A DNA stretch of 41,144 nucleotides from CAYRUP01 sp964578975 (GTDB lineage: Bacteria; Pseudomonadota; Gammaproteobacteria; DSM-16500): NCBI GenBank assembly GCA_964578975.1, contig CAZOFA010000010.1, forward strand, positions 1 through 41,144, in the 5' to 3' direction. Each line of letters starts with the position of its first letter. Positions within the stretch are counted from its first letter, which is position 1. The notes under the pieces were generated by a model, which saw only the letters and a program-made list of their open reading frames with translations, made no database searches and was not told the DNA's origin. Below are positions 24,989-31,523 of this stretch, piece by piece. Made by a program: the position numbers and the translations under genes.

Positions 24989-25858
24989 ATGAAAGTAATT
25001 GCCTTTTTAAACAACAAAGGTGGCGTCGGGAAAACCACGTGTAGTCGCACGATGGCGGAGTATTTAAGCAAAGTGAAGCGTGTTCCCACGCTTGCCATTG
25101 ATTTTGATCCACAGTGTAATTTCTCTCATCAATATCTCAAAATGGAAATCGATCCTGCATCACCCGAAGGATTAATGCCTCCTATTCACCCGGATTACAA
25201 TGGGACTGATCCAGATGATGCGGATTGGGATGGGCGCAGCAGTATTGCAGAAATTTTTTATGGGCAAGGTGTGGTGCCTTATCCCACCTACATTGAGCAT
25301 TTGGATATTGCACCCGGGCACGCAGAAAAATTACTTGCTGCAGAATCAGTCAGAAGGTCAGAAGTTGTCGATAAAGTACACAAACAATTAACTAATTTTT
25401 TAAGTTCACCTGATGTTCAAGCAACCTATGATTCTGTGGTGATTGATACCGCACCTTCTAAAGGCCCGTTAACGGTCGGTGTGATTAAAGCCGCGACGCA
25501 TATTGTGATCCCTTCAGTGATGGAAGAACAACCGGTGCAAGGGATTTATGGCATGTTGCAGCTTTGGATGCAGGAATCGCTCGCACGTGAAAAAAGCCGT
25601 CCGTTAAAGTTAATCGGTATTTTGCCGAACATGTTTAAACAAACGCGCTTGCATAAAGATATTTTGAAAAGTTTGCAAGATAACACGGCGATTGGGAAAT
25701 ACATGATGCCGGTTAAATTAAGTCAACGCATTGTCTTTGCCGAAATTGATTCGGAAGATGCCACGCCACATTCGATTTTTGATTACCAAGAAACACATGT
25801 TGCAAAGGATGAAGCACTGGAAGTCTGTCATTACATTTCAGAGAGGATCTACGCATGA
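24989..25858 (+). CDS. parA: ParA-type partition ATPase
   Basis: A 289-residue Walker-type ATPase that positions replicated DNA together with ParB. The deviant Walker A motif NNKGGVGKTT is at residues 8-17, the Walker A' DFDPQCNFS at 38-46, and the Walker B VVIDTAPSKGPL follows mid-protein. It has no N-terminal helix-turn-helix, so it is the small (type Ib-like) form or a form that leaves repression to another protein. The ATG is preceded by AAGGAG. The last four bases overlap parB (ATGA), a typical coupled parAB operon. Between residues 52 and 80 is an acidic insert (HPDYNGTDPDDADWDG) also typical of Coxiella-plasmid-like ParA proteins, as far as I recall. Confidence 0.9.
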   Translation: MKVIAFLNNKGGVGKTTCSRTMAEYLSKVKRVPTLAIDFDPQCNFSHQYLKMEIDPASPEGLMPPIHPDYNGTDPDDADWDGRSSIAEIFYGQGVVPYPTYIEHLDIAPGHAEKLLAAESVRRSEVVDKVHKQLTNFLSSPDVQATYDSVVIDTAPSKGPLTVGVIKAATHIVIPSVMEEQPVQGIYGMLQLWMQESLAREKSRPLKLIGILPNMFKQTRLHKDILKSLQDNTAIGKYMMPVKLSQRIVFAEIDSEDATPHSIFDYQETHVAKDEALEVCHYISERIYA

Positions 25859-26874
25859 CAAAAAGGAAACGATTCGGTGTATCGCAAGCGTTGACGCGCG
25901 GTTTAAGTGAAACCATCCATGTGGTGGAAAATAATGCGGGCATTTTTCGCAATGTCATTTTGCCGTTATCCAGAGTGGAGCTTGATCCGGATAATCCGCG
26001 TAAATTGGCGATTTCATTGGCCGATGTGCAAGAGGGACTCGACAAGAATGATAATTTATATGAGCGTAAAACGGCTGAATTGGAACGGTTGCGGGAGTTA
26101 GCGCAAACGATCGAAAGCAGTGGGGTGATCAATCCTATCGTGGTGTATAAGCGCGGCGAACTTTATCGTATTGTCGCGGGAGAGCGCCGTTGCCTGGCTT
26201 CTATTTTGGCGGGTAAAAATGAAATTGAAGCGCGGGTGTTTAACGAAAAGCCCAAGGGCTTTGATTTAAAGCTCATTCAATGGATTGAAAATACGGCTCG
26301 TGAAGATCTGACGCTCGATGAACGCATTGGGAATATTCGCGATATCATTCATGAATATCAATTACAACACACCACTTCAACCTTGTCCGCCACGTTATTA
26401 AAAACAATTACGGGCCTTTCGTTGCCCCAGGCGAGTTATTATCTGGCGGTATTGAATGCGCCGCAGGATGTGAAACGTGCCATTACCGATGGCCAGATTG
26501 GCAGTTTGGATAAGGCAGCGATGATTGCTGGAATTAATTCGGATGAATTACGCAACCAAGCCCTGCAGGCGTGTATTAACGGTTGCAGTTTGAAAGAGTT
26601 AAGGCAAATCATTAGCAAGGAAAAACAAGCGCAAAAGAAAACGTTATCGGAATCGAAAGCAAAGCGCGGCAGGGCAATGACACGGGTGAATATGGGATTT
26701 ACCTTGAATACCTATGTGGTCCATACCATTGTGGCAGCTGTATTGGCGCAGCCTGAATTTAAAAAGTATGCCGATGTTTTTTCTCGCGTCCATTGGGATC
26801 AATACGATCAAGCAGCACGGGCCTTTCAAAAGTTGATTGAAATATTAGAGCATGAAACAGAGAGATCTAAATAA
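25855..26874 (+). CDS. parB: ParB-family centromere-binding protein
   Basis: A 339-residue partition protein. The ParB/Srx domain spans about residues 35-155 with VDNPRK-like DPDNPRK and the conserved GERRCLAS box (CTP-binding region), then ENTAREDLTLDER. A helix-turn-helix follows (TGLSLPQASYYLAVLNAP, about 180-200) and a helical C-terminus probably for dimerisation. Its start overlaps the parA stop by four bases. It must bind a parS site; I could not pick one out with confidence. The N-terminal 20 residues are basic, as in ParB proteins that contact ParA. Confidence 0.88.
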   Translation: MTKRKRFGVSQALTRGLSETIHVVENNAGIFRNVILPLSRVELDPDNPRKLAISLADVQEGLDKNDNLYERKTAELERLRELAQTIESSGVINPIVVYKRGELYRIVAGERRCLASILAGKNEIEARVFNEKPKGFDLKLIQWIENTAREDLTLDERIGNIRDIIHEYQLQHTTSTLSATLLKTITGLSLPQASYYLAVLNAPQDVKRAITDGQIGSLDKAAMIAGINSDELRNQALQACINGCSLKELRQIISKEKQAQKKTLSESKAKRGRAMTRVNMGFTLNTYVVHTIVAAVLAQPEFKKYADVFSRVHWDQYDQAARAFQKLIEILEHETERSK

Positions 26875-26875
26875 C

Positions 26876-27235
26876 ATGAATACCAAAGTCATGACATCTA
26901 TTAAATTACAAAAGTTGTTGCATCATAAAATGCAACAACAAATCATTGGTGACGGATATGGGATGCGCGGTAAGAGCAAATGGATTATCGAGGCAATCGA
27001 GCAGTTTTTACAATTACCCGATTATCCTTCTTTAGTGGATATTGCAGGTGAAATGGAGCAACTCTCTGAAATTGTGAGCATTCGTCTTTCTGAAGATTTG
27101 ATGGCGAAGCTGGATCAAGCCATCATTAAGGTTCGTCGTCAATACCCCGCCATGGAAGGCGTGAAGAGCAATTTGATTCGTGCCAGCATTATGCAACGCT
27201 TAATCCGCATCTCAACTTCGGTGACCGAATATTGA
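26876..27235 (+). CDS. Small protein with two ribbon-helix-helix-like halves
   Basis: A 119-residue protein directly after parB (one base between stop and start codon). Residues 1-47 contain MTSIKLQKLLHHKM, then RGKSKWIIEAIEQFL; residues 70-113 contain EIVSIRLSEDLMAKLDQAI, then VKSNLIRASIMQRLIR. Each looks like a short beta strand followed by two helices, the ribbon-helix-helix plan, so the chain may be a built-in dimer. Likely a DNA-binding third partition or copy-control protein, inferred from position. Oddly, codons 25-29 contain an inverted copy of an iteron (26949-26963). The ATG at 26876 is chosen because an earlier in-frame ATG lies inside parB. Confidence 0.65.
   Translation: MNTKVMTSIKLQKLLHHKMQQQIIGDGYGMRGKSKWIIEAIEQFLQLPDYPSLVDIAGEMEQLSEIVSIRLSEDLMAKLDQAIIKVRRQYPAMEGVKSNLIRASIMQRLIRISTSVTEY
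26949..26963 (-). repeat. Inverted iteron copy inside the third partition gene
   Basis: GTGACGGATATGGGA is the exact reverse complement of iterons 1 and 2. It lies within coding sequence for GDGYGMRG, some 2.1 kb from the origin. It could bind Rep and pair with the origin, or it could show that the small gene and the rep start (which encodes similar bases) share this sequence by descent. Confidence 0.75.
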
Positions 27236-27280
27236 TTTAACTTGTTGATTATTAACAGGATTAATTAATTTTAAATAACC

Positions 27281-27324
27281 CGCCCTTCGAGACGCGCTTC
27301 GCGCTCCTCAGGGTGATCGGAGTT
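27281..27324. repeat. Palindromic repeat, family B
   Basis: CGCCCTTCGAGACGCG, then GCGCTCCTCAGGG and the tail TGATCGGAGTT, as in the copy at 9568. It lies directly after the partition operon and before the two distal iterons. Confidence 0.85.
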
Positions 27325-27355
27325 GTATTATCCGGGGAAGGTAAAGGTGGGTGAT

Positions 27356-27397
27356 GTGACGTTTGTGGGATAAATATGACGTGTGACGTTTATGGGA
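27356..27397 (-). repeat. Two distal inverted iterons
   Basis: GTGACGTTTGTGGGA (27356-27370) and GTGACGTTTATGGGA (27383-27397) are iteron variants in inverted orientation relative to the origin array, 27 bp apart. They keep the TCCCA and GTCAC ends. Together with the array at 24712 they bracket the par operon. Sites of this kind often take part in Rep-mediated handcuffing or incompatibility control; that role is inferred. Confidence 0.8.
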
Positions 27398-27461
27398 TGA
27401 CTAAATGTTCCACATAGAACGTCCTACATTTTTTTAAGAGTAAAACAAATAGGAGCTACAT

Positions 27462-28028
27462 ATGTGGGAGCGGTTAAAAACAAATAAACATAAAAATGAT
27501 AAAAACGATAATAACGAACAAATATCGCTGCTGGCAGTCGAAACAAGTCAAACAGAAAAAACTAAAGAGGCACAAAAAACTTTAGGGGGATTGGAAAAAA
27601 GAAAAGACGAGGAATTGTTGCTCATAGGTTGTTTGGCCAAGTTGTATGACTTACACGATAGAGTTCGTCATAAGAAGTCGACATTTAAAGAGTTGGACGA
27701 TTGCTATGCTGAGATAAAAAAAAATCAGCGATTTAATGAGTTAAAACAGATAGAGAATGGAAAAAACGTTTATGAAGATTTTGTTCAGCAACATTTACTA
27801 TTGAAAGCATATTTAAGTGGCAAGCGCTCAACTCCGACGGATGGAAGAAGCGTCGTCTCAAGCTATTTGAAAACTGTAATTTTATTCCAAACTTCATATT
27901 CAACCATTCAAACATCACTGGAAACTTCAATTCGAGAGATTGATAAATCTATTCAGTATTGGGAAAGTCAAGGGGCACAAAAAAAATCTATAACATTAGC
28001 ACCGAACCTGAGTCGTGGACCGTCGTGA
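27462..28028 (+). CDS. Hypothetical protein, first member of a tandem paralogue pair
   Basis: A 188-residue soluble, mostly helical protein with a basic N-terminus (KTNKHKNDKND). It shares a clear pattern with the next gene: E-R-K-x-[DH]-E-[EL] and LL-x-x-x-x-x-LY/H-x-LH, a C-Y-x-x-[IL] block followed by [RN]-[FY]-x-EL[KR][QK]I, and a C-terminal block SY-x-x-[IV]-[QK]-x-SL-[EK]-[TS]-SIR. No known family. The ATG at 27462 has AGGAG ten bases upstream. The C-terminus ends LSRGPS. It starts just after the distal iterons, so it may have come in with the replicon. Confidence 0.65.
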   Translation: MWERLKTNKHKNDKNDNNEQISLLAVETSQTEKTKEAQKTLGGLEKRKDEELLLIGCLAKLYDLHDRVRHKKSTFKELDDCYAEIKKNQRFNELKQIENGKNVYEDFVQQHLLLKAYLSGKRSTPTDGRSVVSSYLKTVILFQTSYSTIQTSLETSIREIDKSIQYWESQGAQKKSITLAPNLSRGPS

Positions 28029-28078
28029 GATGTTGGTGTGCGATCTAAAAAAATTAATAATAATAAAAGGAAAAACGT

Positions 28079-28684
28079 ATGTTTCGATCAAATAAAAATC
28101 CAGATAAAAAGCCCCTGCTTCAAGATAAAAAAGAAGCTGATGAAGCGGAAGCAAAAAGACTTAAAGCGATAGAAGAAGCGAATGCAAAAAGGCTTAAAGC
28201 GATCGATGAGAAGCTAAATACATACTCAGAAAGAAAAAAGCATGAAGAATCTTTGCTAGGTCTTTTCGAAATGTTGCACACACTGCATCTAAATCACGAG
28301 GGAAAAACATTAATAGCAGCATTAGAGGCCTGTTATACCGCTCTAATTACTCATGCTCGGTACCAAGAATTACGAAAGATTGCACCCGCAGAAGGCATTA
28401 ACCATTATGCACGTTTAGTTTCGTTACATTTAGAGTTGATGAGCCAGCAATTATCCCACGAAATATATCTAATGCCCGCAAGCGGTGATAAAAACCGAGT
28501 CATCACGGGACGTGAGCGAACATTAGCAATGTTTGAAGAATCGTATAACATCGTCAAGCAATCACTTAAAAGTTCGATTCGCAAGCTTTCTGACTCTTGT
28601 GATTTTTGGCAAGCGCAAGCTGGACAGACAGATCCAGTGGTAATATCCACGCCGCGGCGGGGACTTGGATCATCGAGGGATTAA
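28079..28684 (+). CDS. Hypothetical protein, second member of the tandem paralogue pair
   Basis: A 201-residue helical protein that aligns with its upstream neighbour over about 140 residues (for example HARYQELRKI against NQRFNELKQI, and SYNIVKQSLKSSIRKL against SYSTIQTSLETSIREI). Its N-terminus holds a short direct repeat, AKRLKAIEEAN then AKRLKAIDEKL, probably coiled coil. AAGGA lies nine to ten bases before the ATG. The gap to the first gene is 50 bp, so they are likely co-transcribed. Function unknown; tandem diverged copies are common among effector genes of intracellular bacteria, but there is no direct evidence here. Confidence 0.65.
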   Translation: MFRSNKNPDKKPLLQDKKEADEAEAKRLKAIEEANAKRLKAIDEKLNTYSERKKHEESLLGLFEMLHTLHLNHEGKTLIAALEACYTALITHARYQELRKIAPAEGINHYARLVSLHLELMSQQLSHEIYLMPASGDKNRVITGRERTLAMFEESYNIVKQSLKSSIRKLSDSCDFWQAQAGQTDPVVISTPRRGLGSSRD

Positions 28685-28823
28685 ATACTAACCGTATTGT
28701 GTTCGTGTCATGCCAGCAAGCTTTAAGCTGGCACCCAGTGTCTTATGTTTGTCATCGATGCTGCGCGAAGAATCGCTTCATCATAACTTGGTGATCCTTC
28801 GCCGCGCTCAGGATGACAAGCAG
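28685..28823. repeat. Intergenic stretch with a hairpin and a repeat remnant
   Basis: TGCCAGC (28711-28717) and GCTGGCA (28727-28733) form a 7-bp stem. GATCCTTCGCCGCGCTCAGG with its downstream ATGAC (28793-28818) is a degenerate palindromic element with a tail like that after the repeat at position 2. It separates two convergent genes and may act as a terminator. Confidence 0.5.
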
Positions 28824-30416
28824 TTACTCACCATCCTTTTTTTCAGTCAATGCTTTTTCCAGATAAGTAATCCATTCTTCCGTTTCTTTTGAAGAACTAT
28901 CTAAGCTGATCGCATGCTTGAAGTTTTTCAGCGCATCTTCGTTGTGCCCCAAATGATGTTGACACAATGCCATGTTATAAAATAATCCGAATTGATCGCC
29001 GACATACGGATGCGCCAATTGATAATATTTCACCGCTTGATCAAACTGTTTGATCGCATGGAAAAACACGCCGATTTCAAACAAAATGCATTCGGTTTTT
29101 GGCATGTGATAATAATTCGCGGCCATTTTTTCCATGTTACGCGCCATCACTTGAATGGTATCACTGTCTGTTTCACCCACGAGCGATGTCACGCGGTTAG
29201 TGAGTTTTAAATAAATATGCGGATCCCAACCGGCTAATTGCATGTGCGACGCAATTGTTTCAAGTGAACATTCTTGGAATGAATCACTCATGCGACGATG
29301 CAACGTGAAATAATCACTCGGGCTGAAACCTTCTACATATTCATTAATGGCCACGGAAGTTTCCGGCATGTCACTAAATTTAAAACCACTGGCAAACACG
29401 GATGTTTTAATACCTTTGCGCGGTGTTTGTAAAAAAGCATCGCCACCACTATTATTAAAATAACTGGCGATCGCATGGAAATTTACCATCATTGAAAAAC
29501 TTCCATGAAAGGAAATGGATGGATGACCTAAATGATCGAGAGATTCAATCGTGCTATAGCCTTTGTCAGTCGAAATAATAAATAATTTATTATTGGCAAG
29601 TTTTTTTAAAAATTTGATCGCATGAAATGAACCGATGGGAAATAAAAAACTGGTTTCGGTTAATGTTTTTTTGTATTCATCTAAAATGCTATCCAGATGC
29701 GGATCATTGTAATAAGCACTTCTAATTTCATGCACACTGTAATCGACGGAAATTTTTTCCATGCTGACCGGACGATTGTTTTCCATATTATTTTCATCAG
29801 TGGAAAGACTCAAAAGCAATTCATAAAGTTTTCCTTCATGCACCGCAAATGAATCGTGCGAGATGGTATCAAAAATATAATTCGCAAATAATGTCAGTGG
29901 ATTGACTAACACTTCCGGATTGAGACGAATATTTTGTTTGATCAACGTAATCGGACGTTCGGTCTCCATATCAAAAATGGCAAAATCAATTAAACCTTTT
30001 TCAATGAGCGGTTTTAACGTCGGATGTTCTTCCCAATATTGAATATTATGTTTGGTGAAATCACTCATGATGTAACAGACTTTGATGTCTGGCATACTTC
30101 CTTGCAACAATTCTTGTAACGTTTTCACGAAATAAAAACTGAAACGACCCGAACCGGTGCCGAGCTCCATGATATAAAACGGATGATTTCTCGCATCAGG
30201 ATTTTTCAACGTCCAATCACGAATAAATGCGAGCACCAATCGCGCATAACAATTTGCGATGAATGGATTACTGGTGATATAAAAAGGAACTTGATTCACC
30301 CAAGCGTTAATTCCTTCTTTATCAAAATATTCGCGCTGCATGCGCCATAATGCGGATTGAGAAAAACGTTTGTTTTGTTCAATCACGACTTTTCGATCGG
30401 CTGGTTCTGTTTTCAC
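28824..30416 (-). CDS. SAM-dependent methyltransferase fused to TPR repeats
   Basis: A 530-residue protein. Residues 80-100 have YIMELGTGSGRFSFYFV, a class I methyltransferase SAM-binding motif, followed by DF-rich strands in the expected order (VCYIMSDF near 125, LIDFAIFDME near 155). The middle (about 220-430) is unassigned. The C-terminus (about 455-525) has two or three tetratricopeptide repeats (AIKQFDQAVKYYQLAHPYV, ALCQHHLGHNEDALKNFKHAI), which usually bind protein partners. The substrate is unknown; a protein target is possible given the TPRs. A TATAAT lies on both strands near 30483, between this gene and the divergent cpdA. Confidence 0.75.
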   Translation of the reverse strand: MKTEPADRKVVIEQNKRFSQSALWRMQREYFDKEGINAWVNQVPFYITSNPFIANCYARLVLAFIRDWTLKNPDARNHPFYIMELGTGSGRFSFYFVKTLQELLQGSMPDIKVCYIMSDFTKHNIQYWEEHPTLKPLIEKGLIDFAIFDMETERPITLIKQNIRLNPEVLVNPLTLFANYIFDTISHDSFAVHEGKLYELLLSLSTDENNMENNRPVSMEKISVDYSVHEIRSAYYNDPHLDSILDEYKKTLTETSFLFPIGSFHAIKFLKKLANNKLFIISTDKGYSTIESLDHLGHPSISFHGSFSMMVNFHAIASYFNNSGGDAFLQTPRKGIKTSVFASGFKFSDMPETSVAINEYVEGFSPSDYFTLHRRMSDSFQECSLETIASHMQLAGWDPHIYLKLTNRVTSLVGETDSDTIQVMARNMEKMAANYYHMPKTECILFEIGVFFHAIKQFDQAVKYYQLAHPYVGDQFGLFYNMALCQHHLGHNEDALKNFKHAISLDSSSKETEEWITYLEKALTEKKDGE

Positions 30417-30594
30417 AACAATCCCCTTATTCTAATTGTTTTTGATTTGTTCTCGGATGCTCGAGGACAAGCTATTAAGATATTATAATATATAGGTGCA
30501 TGAGAAAATTTCTAACATAATTAAGGCAGTGTAAATTCAATGTGTGCTAAGCTTATCACAGCAATATTCGCGTTGAAAGTAAGAGGAAAGAATA

Positions 30595-31392
30595 ATGGAT
30601 GACCAGCCATTACGAATAGTGCAAATCAGCGATATTCACTTATTCGGCGATAAAAATAAGTCATTATTAGGTGTGAATACCCAGGCAAGCTTAGAAGCGG
30701 CATTGGCCTTGCTACGCGCAAATGAAAAAAATTTTGATTTAATTATAATAAGCGGCGATCTGTCGCAGGATGCCTCGAAAGAATCCTATCTGCGTCTGGC
30801 GGACATGTTTAAAGAATTTCCTGTGCCCGTGTATTATGTGGCAGGCAATCATGATGATTCCGATGTCATGAAAAAGATCTATCCGTTAGGCAATATCACG
30901 CATCATCGTCATATTGTGTTAAAACAATGGCATATTATCTTGCTGGATTCACATATTCAAAAATCCGTCGAAGGACGTCTTGCACCTGATCAACTGCATT
31001 TTATGGAACATTGTTTGCAAATGTATCCTGAACATCATGCCATTGTGGTGTTTCATCATCAGCCGATTCCAGTGGGTAGCAAATGGTTGGATAATATTGG
31101 TTTGAAAAATGCCGATGTTTTATGGCCAATTCTCGCGAATTTCCCGCACATGCATACGATTTTGTTTGGTCATGTGCATCAACAACAGGAAGGTGTTAAA
31201 AATGGGATTCGCTATTACTCCACACCCTCGACTTGTATCCAGTTTAAAAGAAACAGTGCGGAGTTTGCCTTAGAAGAATTACCGCCTGGATATCGCTGGA
31301 TTGAATTGTACCCGGATGGTACCTTAAAAACGGATGTGGTGCGTGCCGCGCAGTATATCGGAATTTTTGACAAAGATGCGCGCGGGTATTAA
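30595..31392 (+). CDS. cpdA: 3',5'-cyclic-AMP phosphodiesterase (CpdA/Icc-type metallophosphoesterase)
   Basis: A 265-residue calcineurin-like phosphoesterase that would hydrolyse cAMP to AMP in the cytosol. All metal-binding motifs are present: D-x-H (ISDIHL, D13 and H15), GDLSQD (D55), GNHDD (N85, H86), the HH pair in VFHHQP, and GHVH. Length and motif order match E. coli CpdA. AAGAGGAAAG precedes the ATG. Other cyclic-nucleotide or nucleotide substrates are possible for this family. Divergent from the methyltransferase gene; the 178-bp region between them holds an AT-rich promoter segment. Confidence 0.88.
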   Translation: MDDQPLRIVQISDIHLFGDKNKSLLGVNTQASLEAALALLRANEKNFDLIIISGDLSQDASKESYLRLADMFKEFPVPVYYVAGNHDDSDVMKKIYPLGNITHHRHIVLKQWHIILLDSHIQKSVEGRLAPDQLHFMEHCLQMYPEHHAIVVFHHQPIPVGSKWLDNIGLKNADVLWPILANFPHMHTILFGHVHQQQEGVKNGIRYYSTPSTCIQFKRNSAEFALEELPPGYRWIELYPDGTLKTDVVRAAQYIGIFDKDARGY

Positions 31393-31450
31393 CTAACTTT
31401 TTGATTATATTCAAGTTTTTCTATTTCCGCTCTGAGTGTTACCCCTTTGT

Positions 31451-31483
31451 GTTAATGTTCCCTTAAGTTAAGTTAAGTACGAT
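31451..31483 (+). promoter_or_regulatory. PmrA-type box and -10 for the 725-codon gene
   Basis: GTTAAT-GTTCC-CTTAAG (31451-31467) fits YTTAAK-N5-YTTAAK except for G at the first position. Ten bases later is TACGAT (31478-31483), a 4/6 match to a -10. The ten-base spacer is itself TTAAGTTAAG, continuing the repeat. Confidence 0.6.
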
Positions 31484-31523
31484 GAAAATTAAACAAAATG
31501 TGTTTAAATAAACGAGGTGTGAT

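Noticed and set aside
25713..26132. A 139-codon minus-strand open frame across the parA/parB junction
   Set aside because: It is antisense to two clear genes, has no recognisable domain and no ribosome site; it arises from the codon use of parB.
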